Assembly: GCF_000482725.1 (NCBI RefSeq)
Contig: NZ_AXWP01000001.1
Location: 318,173-382,172 of the forward strand
Source of the DNA: Psychromonas arctica DSM 14288
Lineage (GTDB): Bacteria; Pseudomonadota; Gammaproteobacteria; Enterobacterales; Psychromonadaceae
DNA length: 64,000 nt
Reading direction: 5' to 3'
Shown: piece by piece, positions 1-9,705 of the stretch
Layout of the letters: every line of letters starts with the position of its first letter
How positions within the stretch are numbered: position 1 is the first letter of the stretch
Position numbers and translations under genes: made by a program
The notes under the pieces: generated by a model
The model's input: only the letters and a program-made list of their open reading frames with translations
Databases searched by the model: none
Told to the model about the DNA's origin: nothing

Positions 1-344
1 GAACGCGAATAATCAAAGAAGAAGAGACAACTGAAATATCCTATTATATTAGCTCACTGGAAGTAGATTTAGCTCAGATATCTAGAGTAATTAGAGGGCA
101 TTGGGCGATTGAAAATTCGTCGCATTGGGTACTCGATATGACTTTTAAGGAAGATGAATCACGAATTCGTCGGGGAGACGCGCCTGAAAATATGGCAACT
201 TTCAGGCGATTTTCTATGAATTTAGCACGATTAAGTCCAATAAAAGATAGTATTAAAGGCAAGCTTAAGCAAGCCGGGTGGTCTGATGAAGTTAGAGAAA
301 AAATCATATTCGGCTAATTATTGAACAAGTATGATTTTGCCCTG
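1..344 (+). mobile_element. Right end of an ISAs1-family insertion sequence
   Basis: Only the 3' part of the element is in the window. It carries the C-terminus of the transposase, and 18 bases after its stop comes ATGATTTTGCCCTG (331-344). A CAGGGCAAAAT-type terminal inverted repeat, read from the other strand, would be a typical end for this family, so I place the element boundary near 344. The left end, and hence the target duplication, lies outside the window, so intactness cannot be judged. Confidence 0.6.
3..317 (+). CDS. ISAs1-family transposase, C-terminal part
   Basis: The reading frame is open from the window edge to TAA at 315-317, about 104 residues. It contains RGHWAIENSSHWVLDMTFKE followed by DESRIRRGDAPENMA, the conserved C-terminal block of DDE transposases of the ISAs1 family; the Glu in HWxIEN is the likely last catalytic acid. 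No start is visible because the gene enters from the left. No frameshift or internal stop is seen in the visible part. Confidence 0.75.
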   Translation, partial: TRIIKEEETTEISYYISSLEVDLAQISRVIRGHWAIENSSHWVLDMTFKEDESRIRRGDAPENMATFRRFSMNLARLSPIKDSIKGKLKQAGWSDEVREKIIFG

Positions 345-854
345 AACCAGATAGATATTAAGGTCATTAAAGTCTCGAATTAATAGAGAAGTTGTTGTAC
401 TAGTGTCATATGTGCTGTTAGTAAAAAGAAAGATTTTGAATAATCGTTTATAAAATTAATGAAGTGATAATGCAGTTTATTATAAAACTTAGATTCAAAT
501 ATTAATAGCAGATACAAATAAGGTCACTGGCTGATAATACTTTTTTCAATCCTCATAATGTATCTTAGATTGATGTAAATGTTTAAATGTTTAAATGTTT
601 AAATGTTTAAATGTTTAAATGTTTAAATGTATATTTATTATAATCCTGCCTTATAACATCGAATCATTACCCTCGTTATTGTAAATAAAAATCAATATAC
701 TTGATAAATATGAAATGCTTTCAATGAATTGAATGATGAATCGGCCTTATAACTATTTTCTATATCCTATCTGAATTCGTTACTGCCGATTTATAAGAGA
801 ACACTGCATAATGCTTTCAAATTATACATATCTTGTGACTTTGTAAGGAAACAC
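318..854. other. Non-coding region between IS end and cysD
   Basis: No credible gene is seen. The stretch is very AT-rich and holds the IS right end (to about 344) and an 8-base tandem repeat (573-630). The cysD promoter must lie here; I could not single out a convincing CysB site by eye. Confidence 0.6.
573..630. repeat. 8-base tandem repeat, (GTTTAAAT)6 plus partial units
   Basis: Six perfect consecutive copies of GTTTAAAT occupy 581-628, with a partial copy (GTAAAT) just before and GT after. The array is about 225 bases upstream of the cysD start, between the IS remnant and the sulfate-activation genes. Each unit contains the palindrome TTTAAA. Because the unit length is not a multiple of three and the array is intergenic, copy-number change would alter spacing, not a protein. 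Confidence 0.95.
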
Positions 855-1763
855 ATGAACAATAAAAGACTAACTCACCTTAAAGCGCTTGAGGCTGAAT
901 CAATTCAAATTATGCGTGAAGTAGCTGCTGAATTTGATAATCCTGTAATGTTGTACTCAATAGGTAAAGATTCATCTGTTTTATTACACCTTGCGCGTAA
1001 GGCATTTTATCCGGGAAAAATTCCTTTCCCGCTACTACATGTTGATACCGACTGGAAATTTAAAGAAATGATTCAGTTCCGCGATAATTTAGCGGAAAAG
1101 TATGATTTCGATTTATTAGTTCATAAAAACCCTGAAGGCATTGCAATGGGTATGGGGCCGTTTACACATGGTTCTGCAAAACATACTGATGTGATGAAAA
1201 CACAAGGCCTAAAACAAGCATTAGACCATTACGGATTTGATGCTGCATTTGGTGGCGCGCGTCGTGACGAAGAAAAATCTCGTGCCAAAGAACGTGTTTA
1301 TTCTTTCCGTGATAAAAAGCACCGTTGGGATCCAAAAAATCAACGCCCTGAATTGTGGAACATCTATAACTCAAAAGTAGACCGTGGAGAAAGTATTCGT
1401 GTATTCCCATTGTCTAACTGGACTGAGCTTGATATCTGGCAGTACATCTATCAAGAACAAATCGAGATGGTGCCTTTATATTTCTCTGCACCGCGTCCTG
1501 TTGTTGAGCGTGATGGTTCATTGATTATGGTTGATGATGAACGTATGCCACTTGAAGAAGGTGAAGTGCCTGAAATTAAAAATGTGCGTTTCCGTACATT
1601 AGGTTGTTACCCATTAACCGGTGCGATTGAGTCTGAAGCCAAAACATTACCTGAAATTATTCAAGAGATGTTGCTGACCACTACTTCAGAGCGTCAAGGT
1701 CGAGTTATCGATAACGATTCTGCAGGTTCAATGGAAAAGAAAAAAATGGAAGGTTACTTTTAG
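855..1763 (+). CDS. cysD: Sulfate adenylyltransferase subunit 2 (CysD)
   Basis: CysD is the catalytic subunit of the CysDN ATP sulfurylase, which makes adenosine 5'-phosphosulfate (APS) from ATP and sulfate in the cytoplasm. The 302-residue protein has the normal family length. Its PP-loop nucleotide motif reads SIGKDS at residues 35-40, and it ends in the conserved [21 protein letters not shown]-like tail. TAAGGAAACAC before the ATG provides a good ribosome binding site. cysN follows after 46 bases, as expected for a stoichiometric complex. No anomalies are seen. Confidence 0.97.
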   Translation: MNNKRLTHLKALEAESIQIMREVAAEFDNPVMLYSIGKDSSVLLHLARKAFYPGKIPFPLLHVDTDWKFKEMIQFRDNLAEKYDFDLLVHKNPEGIAMGMGPFTHGSAKHTDVMKTQGLKQALDHYGFDAAFGGARRDEEKSRAKERVYSFRDKKHRWDPKNQRPELWNIYNSKVDRGESIRVFPLSNWTELDIWQYIYQEQIEMVPLYFSAPRPVVERDGSLIMVDDERMPLEEGEVPEIKNVRFRTLGCYPLTGAIESEAKTLPEIIQEMLLTTTSERQGRVIDNDSAGSMEKKKMEGYF

Positions 1764-1809
1764 GCCAACGCTTAAATAACCCAGTCCTATAGAGAGTTAA
1801 GGAAAAAAA

Positions 1810-3219
1810 ATGACTAACGATACAAATCTAATCGCATCAGATATCGAAGAATATTTACGAGTGCATGAAAATAAAGACATGATGCGTTTTATCACCTGTG
1901 GCAGTGTCGACGACGGTAAATCAACATTAATTGGCCGTTTATTATATGACAGTAAGATGATCTTTGAAGATCACATGGCCGCAATCGAAAAAGATTCAAA
2001 AAAATTCAATACAACTGATAACACGTTTGATTTAGCGTTATTAGTAGATGGTTTACAGTCAGAGCGTGAGCAGGGCATTACTATTGATGTTGCTTACCGT
2101 TATTTTGCAACAGAGCAACGTAAATTTATTATTGCAGACACGCCTGGACATGAACAATATACGCGTAACATGGCAACAGGTGCGTCTACATGTGATTTAG
2201 CCATTATTTTGATCGATGCTCGTCACGGTGTCCAAGTGCAAACGCGTCGTCATTCATACATTTGTTCTTTATTGGGTATTAAGCATGTTGTTATTGCTAT
2301 CAATAAAATGGATGCAGTGGGTTATGATCAAGAAATATACAGAAAAATTAAAGCGGACTACCGTGAATTTGCTAAGCAATTAAACATTGCTGATGTGCGT
2401 TTTGTGCCTATTTCTGCACTTAAAGGTGATAACGTCGTAAACCAAAGCGAAAATATGCCTTGGTACCCAGGTTCACCATTATTACGTTTACTAAACACAG
2501 TTGAAATTAACAGCAATGCAAATGATCAATTCCGTTTAGGCGTGCAATACGTTAACCGTCCAAACTTAGATTTCCGTGGTTTTGCTGGTACGATTGCATC
2601 AGGTGATATTCGTGTTGGTGATACGATTGAAGCATTACCATCGGGTAAGCAAAGTAAAGTGAAAGAGATTGTAACCTTTGACGGTAACATTGATGTTGCT
2701 TATCAAGGTATGGCGATTACATTAACACTTGAAGATGAAATCGATATCAGTCGTGGTGATATGATTGTTCGTCCACATGAAAAACCTCAGTCGACTAAGA
2801 GCTTTGAAGCTGACGTAGTTTGGATGGACGAAACACCATTAAATGTTGATCGTGAATACATCATTAAGGTTGGTAGTAATTCAACAGTAGGTTCTGTTAC
2901 GTCGATTAATTATCAAACAGATGTTAATACCATTGAACAAAAACCTGCAAATCAATTAGCATTGAATGAAATTGGTAGTTGTAATTTTGAAGTTGCAACG
3001 GAAGTACAGTTCGATGCCTATGCATCAAACCGTGCAACAGGTGCTTTCATCATTATTGATCGCCTTACTAACGGTACTGTGGGTGCGGGTATGATCAAAC
3101 AGGCCGTTGACGCTAAAGCATCAACTAAACCAGCTTACAGTGATTTTGAAGTTGAGTTTAATGCATTAGTTCGTAAACATTTCCCACATTGGGAAGCAAA
3201 AGATATCCTAAAAGGATAG
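1810..3219 (+). CDS. cysN: Sulfate adenylyltransferase subunit 1 (CysN), GTPase
   Basis: CysN is the regulatory GTPase of ATP sulfurylase; GTP hydrolysis drives APS formation by CysD. The P-loop GSVDDGKST is at residues 31-39, the switch [14 protein letters not shown] near 110-121 and NKMD near 165, followed by EF-Tu-like beta-barrel domains. At 469 residues it is a stand-alone CysN, not a CysNC fusion, consistent with the separate cysC downstream. AAGGAAAAAAA precedes the ATG. A stem-loop (3237-3258) separates it from the permease gene. Confidence 0.97.
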   Translation: MTNDTNLIASDIEEYLRVHENKDMMRFITCGSVDDGKSTLIGRLLYDSKMIFEDHMAAIEKDSKKFNTTDNTFDLALLVDGLQSEREQGITIDVAYRYFATEQRKFIIADTPGHEQYTRNMATGASTCDLAIILIDARHGVQVQTRRHSYICSLLGIKHVVIAINKMDAVGYDQEIYRKIKADYREFAKQLNIADVRFVPISALKGDNVVNQSENMPWYPGSPLLRLLNTVEINSNANDQFRLGVQYVNRPNLDFRGFAGTIASGDIRVGDTIEALPSGKQSKVKEIVTFDGNIDVAYQGMAITLTLEDEIDISRGDMIVRPHEKPQSTKSFEADVVWMDETPLNVDREYIIKVGSNSTVGSVTSINYQTDVNTIEQKPANQLALNEIGSCNFEVATEVQFDAYASNRATGAFIIIDRLTNGTVGAGMIKQAVDAKASTKPAYSDFEVEFNALVRKHFPHWEAKDILKG

Positions 3220-3236
3220 TTGCTCAATAGTGTCTG

Positions 3237-3258
3237 GTTGCCAGTTTATACTGGCAAC
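3237..3258 (+). other. Intercistronic stem-loop after cysN
   Basis: GTTGCCAGT (3237-3245), the tetraloop TTAT and ACTGGCAAC (3250-3258) form a perfect 9-bp hairpin. There is no U-run after it, so it is probably not a strong intrinsic terminator. It more likely stabilises the cysDN message or partly attenuates transcription into the downstream permease and cysC genes. Confidence 0.7.
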
Positions 3259-3287
3259 TAAACGCGCAGTTAACTGACGGCTTATTC

Positions 3288-5015
3288 ATGACACTTCAAT
3301 CCTATTTTGTACTTGCTGTTTTCATCTCTACTATCATTGGGTTAATTAATTTCCAACAACGTCCAAGCTTTGTTTTTGGTGTTGCATTATTAACCTTATT
3401 TTCAACTCAGATGGTAACTACTGATCAAGTTATTAAAAGCCTTTCAAATGAAGGTTTATTGACGCTTATTTTATTAATGCTGTGTTCAATCGCGCTTGAA
3501 AAAACACGTTTGTTACGTTTGGTTGCTATGAAAGTGATCCGGCCTAGCTATAGTGCAACGTGGATGCGTTTATTTGGTTTTACCGTTATTTCTTCAGCGC
3601 TTCTGAATAACACGGCTGTTGTGTCTACAATGTTGGCGCCGATCCGTAACAACCCTAATCATTGTGCTAGTAAATTATTAATTCCTTTATCCTATGCGGC
3701 GATCCTTGGTGGTACGTTAACCCTAGTGGGCACATCAACTAACTTGATCGTTAATAGTCTAGTATTGGATGCTAATTTACCCTCACTCGGTTTTTTCGAT
3801 TTTACCTTAGTTGGATTATGTCTTGTGGCTGCCTGTGGGGTTACCCTGTATTTATGCCGCAGTATTTTACCCGATAGAGATATGAAGCTTGGTAAAGCAC
3901 AATCTTATTTTATTGAAGCTAAGGTAAATCCTGAATCAAGTTTGATAGGCAAAAGTATTGATCAAAATGGTCTGCGCCATTTGCAGTCCTTATTTTTAGT
4001 TGAAATTATGCGTGGCGAAGTACTGCTCACTGCAATCACACCAAGTGAAGTGCTACAAGCTAACGACAGGCTGATTTTTAGTGGTGATATTTCTAAAGTA
4101 AGTCAATTACGATCCTTTGATGGACTGTCTATCTTTGCCGAACACAGCGGGTTACCCATAGATAATTTACGAGAAGTAGTGGTACGACCTGAAAGTATTT
4201 TAAGAGGTAAAACCCTTAAGTCGGTTGGTTTTCGCTCGTTATTTGATGCTGCAGTGGTGGCGATTAAACGCGATGGTGAAAAAGTTTCTGGCAAAATTGG
4301 TAAGTTAAAAATAAAACCAGGTGATTTCTTAGTACTTGCGGTGGGTGAAGATTTTAAATCACGTAGAAATATTCGAAAGAATTTTATATTGTTATCCGAT
4401 GTTGAATTAGACTCGAGCCTATCAGGTAAAAAAGAAATATTAGCGATTGCAGGTTTTTTTATTGCCATTACCTTAGCCGCGTTGGGTTTGGTGCCGCTGT
4501 TTAAATCGGTTTTATTATTATTAGGCGTATTGTTATTATCTGGCTGTTTAACCAGTAGTGAATTAGTGAGACGTTTCCCCACCGATATTTGGGTGATTAT
4601 TTCGTCTGCAATTGCACTTTCTTATGCGTTACAAAATAGTGGGGTGATCGATAATTTTAATCAAATGATCAGTCATAATTCAATATTACATAACCCGCTG
4701 ATGGCACTTATAGCCGTTTATATGATTACGTTATTATTGACAGAGTTAGTCACTAATAATGCAGCTGCGGCGTTAATATTTCCTATTGCCTATGGATTAG
4801 CTGTGAGTATTGATGCTAACCCCATTGCCTTTATTATGGCGGTTGCATTTGGAGCAAGTGCGAGTTTCATCAGCCCCTATGGTTACCAAACCAACTTGAT
4901 GGTTTTTAATGCTGGGCAATATAAGTTACAAGATTTTATTAAAATAGGCGTGCCGGTCAGTCTAGTTTATAGCGTCACTTGTATTATTGCGATTGTGACT
5001 GTGTTTGGTCTGTAA
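3288..5015 (+). CDS. SLC13/DASS-type permease with two TrkA-C domains, candidate sulfate importer
   Basis: The 575-residue polytopic inner-membrane protein has hydrophobic segments in about residues 1-190 and 385-575. They flank two soluble RCK_C/TrkA-C-like domains, near 205-280 and 290-370 (the second contains GKTLKSVGFR and LKIKPGDFLVLAVGE). This is the architecture of the SLC13/ArsB-NhaD superfamily permeases. Members found in cys operons are thought to carry sulfate. Placement between cysN and cysC supports sulfate uptake, since no CysTWA or CysP transporter is seen here. No clear Shine-Dalgarno precedes the ATG, so translation may depend on upstream genes. Substrate is inferred from context. 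Confidence 0.85.
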   Translation: MTLQSYFVLAVFISTIIGLINFQQRPSFVFGVALLTLFSTQMVTTDQVIKSLSNEGLLTLILLMLCSIALEKTRLLRLVAMKVIRPSYSATWMRLFGFTVISSALLNNTAVVSTMLAPIRNNPNHCASKLLIPLSYAAILGGTLTLVGTSTNLIVNSLVLDANLPSLGFFDFTLVGLCLVAACGVTLYLCRSILPDRDMKLGKAQSYFIEAKVNPESSLIGKSIDQNGLRHLQSLFLVEIMRGEVLLTAITPSEVLQANDRLIFSGDISKVSQLRSFDGLSIFAEHSGLPIDNLREVVVRPESILRGKTLKSVGFRSLFDAAVVAIKRDGEKVSGKIGKLKIKPGDFLVLAVGEDFKSRRNIRKNFILLSDVELDSSLSGKKEILAIAGFFIAITLAALGLVPLFKSVLLLLGVLLLSGCLTSSELVRRFPTDIWVIISSAIALSYALQNSGVIDNFNQMISHNSILHNPLMALIAVYMITLLLTELVTNNAAAALIFPIAYGLAVSIDANPIAFIMAVAFGASASFISPYGYQTNLMVFNAGQYKLQDFIKIGVPVSLVYSVTCIIAIVTVFGL

Positions 5016-5119
5016 CTGTGCTTGGATTGTAAAATAACGTGTTTAAAAACATGCGGCCAAAGCATCACCAAGGACTGCCGTATTGAAATAATTGATAACG
5101 ACTTTAAGAGAGAATTAAT

Positions 5120-5752
5120 ATGAACAACCCTTATATAGAAAAAGATGTTGATGGCGAAAAATCATCGGATGTCGTTTGGCATCAAGCAAGTGTCTCTCAT
5201 CAAGATCATTGTCACTTAAATGGACATAAAGCAGCAGTATTATGGTTTACCGGTTTAAGTGGATCAGGAAAATCGACGGTTGCTAATGCAGTGGATTTGA
5301 TGTTGTTTCAGCACCAAGCTAAAACTTACGTATTAGATGGCGATAATGTACGCCATGGTTTGAACGGGGACTTGGGTTTTTCAGATGCTGATCGCGTTGA
5401 AAATATTCGTCGTGTAGGCGAAGTCGCTTCGTTGTTTGCTGATGCGGGTTTATTAGTCTCGACGGCTTTTATTTCACCCTTTGTTGCCGATCGCGAAATG
5501 GTTCGTTCACAATTACCAGAAGGCCAGTTTATCGAAGTGTTTATCGATACGCCGCTAGCCGTGTGTGAATCTCGTGACCCAAAAGGTTTGTATAAAAAAG
5601 CACGTGCTGGTGAGATAAAAAACTTTACGGGTATTGATAGTGCCTATGAAAAACCGGTGAATCCTGAAATACATGTTCAAACTGAACGAAAATCTATTCA
5701 AGCATGTGCTCAACAAGTAATTGATTACCTGAAAGAAAATGAGTATTTATAA
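5120..5752 (+). CDS. cysC: Adenylyl-sulfate kinase (CysC)
   Basis: CysC phosphorylates APS at the 3' position to make PAPS, the substrate of PAPS reductase. The 210-residue protein has the Walker A motif GLSGSGKST at residues 45-53, followed by [31 protein letters not shown] and the [11 protein letters not shown] segment, all diagnostic of APS kinases. AGAGAGAATTAAT precedes the start. Its TAA stop shares an A with the next gene's ATG (TAATG), implying translational coupling to the DHH protein. The window has no cysH, cysI or cysJ, so PAPS reduction is encoded elsewhere. Confidence 0.97.
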   Translation: MNNPYIEKDVDGEKSSDVVWHQASVSHQDHCHLNGHKAAVLWFTGLSGSGKSTVANAVDLMLFQHQAKTYVLDGDNVRHGLNGDLGFSDADRVENIRRVGEVASLFADAGLLVSTAFISPFVADREMVRSQLPEGQFIEVFIDTPLAVCESRDPKGLYKKARAGEIKNFTGIDSAYEKPVNPEIHVQTERKSIQACAQQVIDYLKENEYL

Positions 5753-6711
5753 TGCATTATGATGTCTTTAATGGTGATGCCGATGGCATTATATCCCTGA
5801 TTCAATTGCGCCTAAGTAATCCTTTACAGGCAACCTTGGTAACTGGTGTTAAAAGAGATATTCAATTATTAAAAAAGATTGAAATAACCGCGCAGGATAC
5901 TGTTACTGTATTAGATATTTCAATGGAAAAGAATAGTGCCTGTTTAATTGAAATGTTAAATAAAGGGCATGATGTATTCTATGCGGATCATCATCGTTGT
6001 GGCGATATTCCTAGTAATAAAAACTTAACCGCGTTAATAGATCTCGACGCAAATACTTGTACAGCATTGATTATTGATCAGCATCTAAACAGACAATTTC
6101 ATAGTTGGGCGATTTGCGCAGCCTACGGGGACAACTTAATTGCCAAAGCAGATCAGCTTGCCAAAGCGGCAGGTTACGATCAGCAACAAAGAGCACAACT
6201 ACAAGAGCTAGGCACGTTAATTAATTATAATGGTTATGGCAGTCAGTTATCGGATCTGCATTATGATCCTGCGGAGCTATACCGTTTGTTGTTAAACTAC
6301 GTCTCTCCCTTTGATGTGATCGCTGATCCAAATTCTCCATTTTCAAAGCTACAATTGGCTTACCAAGCCGATCTTAATAAAGCATTAGCGATTTCATCGC
6401 AATACAGCTCTGCATTATTAAGTATCTTTGAATTACCAGACCAGGCTTGGTCTCGCCGAATTAGCGGTGTTTATGGTAATTTATTAGCCAACCAACAACC
6501 TGATAGTGCGTTTGCAGTATTAACAGAAAATTCAGAAAATAATTATCTTGTTTCACTTAGAGCACCGCTTAATAATAAACAAGGTGCGGGTGATATTTGT
6601 AGTCAATTTGATACTGGAGGAGGTAGGGCCGCCGCTGCTGGGATTAATAATTTACCGAGGAATGAGTTATCACGGTTTATTGAATTAGTAGAATTGCAGT
6701 ATAAAAGTTAA
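5752..6711 (+). CDS. DHH/DHHA1 phosphoesterase, candidate pAp phosphatase or nanoRNase
   Basis: The 319-residue protein shows the N-terminal metal motif FNGDADG (residues 6-12), a DHH motif in YADHHRCGD (residues 79-81), and a C-terminal DHHA1-like glycine motif GGGRAAAAG (about 289-297). That is the NrnA-type layout, so a 3'-phosphoadenosine-5'-phosphate (pAp) phosphatase or oligoribonuclease is plausible. The ATG overlaps the cysC stop, tying it to PAPS synthesis, where pAp is the by-product that must be removed. Annotation pipelines may label similar proteins otherwise; the exact substrate is my inference. A terminator hairpin follows at 6732. Confidence 0.8.
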   Translation: MHYDVFNGDADGIISLIQLRLSNPLQATLVTGVKRDIQLLKKIEITAQDTVTVLDISMEKNSACLIEMLNKGHDVFYADHHRCGDIPSNKNLTALIDLDANTCTALIIDQHLNRQFHSWAICAAYGDNLIAKADQLAKAAGYDQQQRAQLQELGTLINYNGYGSQLSDLHYDPAELYRLLLNYVSPFDVIADPNSPFSKLQLAYQADLNKALAISSQYSSALLSIFELPDQAWSRRISGVYGNLLANQQPDSAFAVLTENSENNYLVSLRAPLNNKQGAGDICSQFDTGGGRAAAAGINNLPRNELSRFIELVELQYKS

Positions 6712-6731
6712 CGTCATAAAGCATAGATAGT

Positions 6732-6757
6732 GTTAGGTATGTCTATTCATACCTAAC
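6732..6757 (+). terminator. Intrinsic terminator after the cys block
   Basis: GTTAGGTATG, a 6-base loop TCTATT and CATACCTAAC make a perfect 10-bp stem, followed by the U-rich TGTTTGTATTTGATTT. It lies 21 bases after the DHH stop and faces the convergent methyltransferase gene, so it may also serve that gene. Confidence 0.75.
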
Positions 6758-6818
6758 TGTTTGTATTTGATTTAGCTATTTTAATTTTTAGTTTCATTAA
6801 TTTAATACAATGTAAGCC

Positions 6819-7340
6819 TTAAGGTTTCTGGCAGACAATCTGCGCAACCGCACGATCAGGGTTGTGCTTGATGCCTTCAAAATAAAATAATATTTCCCAA
6901 TCTTTAAAAAGTGATTTTAGTTCACCTTCTTTTAATAAAAATTGGTCGCGATTTGGACGGCTAAATTGTTTGTTTTGTTTAGTGAATGTTTCATAAATGA
7001 CAAACCCACCGGGTTTAACCGATTTTTTTAACGCATCAAATAATGGTCGATGTAAATACCTAAAAACTATCACACCTTGCAACTGCATTTTACTGAGTTT
7101 GATTGCATCAATTTGTGTTTCAGATTCAAAATCAGCACACCACACATTGCTCTGTTCAACATCTTCATGTGTAACTAAATTAGCTAGATGCACTTGTTGA
7201 ATATCGGCAAACAACAGATCAATGTTATGCTGTTTTAAATACAAACCATTTTGGCCTTTACCACAGGCTAAATCTAGCACTTGTCCTTGCTCTGCTTTGA
7301 ATAGATGTTGATGGTCTTGTAACAATTGTGCACTTACCAT
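6819..7340 (-). CDS. Class I SAM-dependent methyltransferase, TehB-like
   Basis: The 173-residue cytoplasmic protein has the SAM-binding motif I VLDLACGKGQNGLYL (about residues 22-36), an acidic residue ending strand 2 (LLFADI), a motif near PGGFVIYETF, and the short C-terminal region of small TehB/tellurite-resistance-like methyltransferases. The substrate cannot be read from the sequence. It is 87 bases downstream of radA on the same strand and could be cotranscribed with it. Confidence 0.75.
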   Translation of the reverse strand: MVSAQLLQDHQHLFKAEQGQVLDLACGKGQNGLYLKQHNIDLLFADIQQVHLANLVTHEDVEQSNVWCADFESETQIDAIKLSKMQLQGVIVFRYLHRPLFDALKKSVKPGGFVIYETFTKQNKQFSRPNRDQFLLKEGELKSLFKDWEILFYFEGIKHNPDRAVAQIVCQKP

Positions 7341-7427
7341 TATTTAACCTTACTGCTGTTTATATATTTTTTGTTCGATAGATCTTATTTGATTGCATTT
7401 ACTTTAACGCCATTTACATAGAATAAA

Positions 7428-8840
7428 TCACTGTAGTGCTTCAATAAGTTCTTTTACGTTTTTAAGTGCGATGATTTTTTGGTCACCTTTAACAAATTGT
7501 TGCATGGATGCATGATAGGCAACCGAAGGGATAAATATTTGCTTTTTACCGTGACTTAATGCTTCTCTTACTCGAGGTACAATTTGTGGAATTTGACGTA
7601 ATTCACCGGTTAATGCTAACTCTCCAATAAACACAGCATCGTTAGGCAAGGGTTTGGAGTTAATAGAACTGAGTAACGCAGCAGTAACTGCCATATCCGT
7701 TGATGTTTCAGAATCGGACATCTTTAAACCTCCTACTAAACTGATATTAATATCGTAATAGGTTGGGATGCCACCGTGTTTTTTTAATACGGCGGTAATT
7801 AATGATAAACGACTATAGGAAACACCAATACAGTTACGAATTGATTTTTCACCTTCAACTTCAGTGGCTAATGCTTGAATTTCGATGAGTAAATTTCGAG
7901 CGCCATCTTTAATTACTGAGATAGCAGAACCTTCAAAGTGTTCTTCACTACCCGATAAAAATAAACGACTTGGGTTATCAACAGAGCGCATGCCTTTTTC
8001 GGTCATTTGAAAAATACCAACTTGTTCTGTGTCTCCAAAGCGGTTTTTATCTGCACGTAAAATACGTACTGATGCATCATTAACCTCAATATGTATGGCA
8101 GTATCGATAATATGTTTAAGTGTTTGCGGTCCAGCCATTTGTGAGTTTTTGTTTACCTGGCCCACTAAAATTAATGTTATGCCATGCTGCTTACATAATC
8201 GGTTTAATATTTTTGCACAGGTTTTAACTTGTGTCACACCACCGGCTGAACCATCAACAGAATTAGATTCAAATGCTTGTATTGAATCAGCAATTAAAAA
8301 TCGTACGTTATTCTCAATACATTGGTCTACGATATCTTCAATACTGTCGGTATCAGATAATAAAAAGTTAGCTTCATTAAAATTTAAGTTCAAACGTTCG
8401 ATGCCACGCTTTGCCCATTGGCTTAAACTTTCCTCTGCAGTGACATATAACGTGGACATAGTTTGTGACATAACTGAGGCAACTTTAGTGAGGAGGGTGG
8501 TTTTACCTGAGCCCGGGTCACCACTTATTAATACTACTGACCCAAGGGTAATACCATCACCCAACACACGGTCTAACTCACTTAAGCCGGTAGATACTCG
8601 TTGTGCATTTTCGACTTGTACTGAAGAGATGCGTTTAACACCATTAGTGGTAACACCTGCATACCCTCCGACGTTATTACGGTTGATTGCCGCATTGACT
8701 GATTTAGTGGTGCTTGAGGCTTCTCGAAACTCGGTAATGGTGTTCCAAGCTTTACATTCCCCACATTGGCCTTGCCATTTGGTATAGTCAGCACCACAGT
8801 CACTACAAACATATGATATTTTTGTTTTTGCTTTAGCCAT
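7428..8840 (-). CDS. radA: DNA repair protein RadA
   Basis: RadA (Sms) is a RecA-like, DnaB-related helicase that promotes branch migration during homologous recombination. The 470-residue protein begins with a four-cysteine zinc finger (C12, C15, C26, C29). It has Walker A GDPGSGKTT at 107-115, the RadA-specific KNRFG motif in RADKNRFGDTEQ near 260, and a C-terminal Lon-like domain (GELALTGELRQIPQ). Length is slightly above the usual 455-460 because of a longer linker after the zinc finger. recX lies upstream on the same strand, an unusual pairing. Confidence 0.96.
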   Translation of the reverse strand: MAKAKTKISYVCSDCGADYTKWQGQCGECKAWNTITEFREASSTTKSVNAAINRNNVGGYAGVTTNGVKRISSVQVENAQRVSTGLSELDRVLGDGITLGSVVLISGDPGSGKTTLLTKVASVMSQTMSTLYVTAEESLSQWAKRGIERLNLNFNEANFLLSDTDSIEDIVDQCIENNVRFLIADSIQAFESNSVDGSAGGVTQVKTCAKILNRLCKQHGITLILVGQVNKNSQMAGPQTLKHIIDTAIHIEVNDASVRILRADKNRFGDTEQVGIFQMTEKGMRSVDNPSRLFLSGSEEHFEGSAISVIKDGARNLLIEIQALATEVEGEKSIRNCIGVSYSRLSLITAVLKKHGGIPTYYDINISLVGGLKMSDSETSTDMAVTAALLSSINSKPLPNDAVFIGELALTGELRQIPQIVPRVREALSHGKKQIFIPSVAYHASMQQFVKGDQKIIALKNVKELIEALQ

Positions 8841-8942
8841 TATAGATTCCGTATTTTAAAGCGGGTGTTGTTAAATAGTCAGGGTTTAAAGTTGCTATTT
8901 ATTTAAAGTCTGTTGTTCATCTAAGGTTTGCTTAGATAAGTA

Positions 8943-9605
8943 CTATTTATCTAACGCTATATTTTCATTAAATAATTTAATCGCTTGGTTTGATTTAGCA
9001 TAGTCATAACCATGAGAAGTTAAATGACGTAGCGCTTTACTCTTTTGTTTTTGATCGTCGATAGAGACTCTGAATTTTTTAGAAAGTAATAAACATGCTT
9101 CGTCGAGATCGTTAAAGCTTGGAGTTGGGAAGTTTTCATTATGTGATTCAATGGCTAATGCAATATCACTAAAATTATGTCCTTTAGCTTGTAAAAATCC
9201 CATCGCTTTTTGCTTTAGATGCTGAGTGACAATTGCTTCATTAAATTTATTCTCTAATAGTTGTTGCGCGGCATCTATGTAATTAAACTCATTTTCATCA
9301 AGGGTTTGTTTAATTAAACGCTCGCCGATCCCTTTTTGTTTAAGGTCTTGTTTAATGCGTGTTTCACCATAACCTTTATTGCGAGAGCTACGTAAAAAAG
9401 ATTCAGTAAATCTCTGATCATTAAGATAGTTATAATCTAAGCATTCATTAATGACCGTATCAATCCACTCTTGATTGTCAGTTTTACGTTGCAACTTTTT
9501 TATTAATTCAGCTTCGCTATGATCTCGACGGGATAGGTGCCAAAAAGCACTACGACGAACGCCTTCAATATCCTTTGCTATCTTAATAGGTTTATTTGCA
9601 AACAT
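8943..9605 (-). CDS. recX: Regulatory protein RecX
   Basis: RecX binds RecA filaments and limits their growth. The 220-residue protein shows the tandem three-helix repeats of the family: AFWHLSRRDHSEAELIKKL, DQRFTESFLRSSRNKGYGE and RIKQDLKQKGIGERLIKQ. Its length is larger than the roughly 150 residues of E. coli RecX, with extra C-terminal helical repeats. recX usually sits right after recA; here it stands 102 bases upstream of radA with recA absent from the window. It is divergent from yhhQ, with the riboswitch-bearing intergenic region between them. Confidence 0.9.
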   Translation of the reverse strand: MFANKPIKIAKDIEGVRRSAFWHLSRRDHSEAELIKKLQRKTDNQEWIDTVINECLDYNYLNDQRFTESFLRSSRNKGYGETRIKQDLKQKGIGERLIKQTLDENEFNYIDAAQQLLENKFNEAIVTQHLKQKAMGFLQAKGHNFSDIALAIESHNENFPTPSFNDLDEACLLLSKKFRVSIDDQKQKSKALRHLTSHGYDYAKSNQAIKLFNENIALDK

Positions 9606-9705
9606 AATTGACTCACTTAAGTGTGTTTATATACAGTATAACGTTATTGTGTGTAAAATTGCACGTGCTTGTTGAGACGAGATAAAATCAATGTTATCAA
9701 AGGAC

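Noticed and set aside
573-630. CRISPR-like array
   Set aside because: Units are contiguous 8-base repeats with no spacers and no cas genes nearby.
4103-4582. 159-codon minus-strand frame inside the permease gene
   Set aside because: Shadow frame; the plus-strand permease is clearly the coding one.
8029-8787. 252-codon plus-strand frame opposite radA
   Set aside because: It is the antisense shadow of a well-conserved gene, with no ribosome site and no family features.
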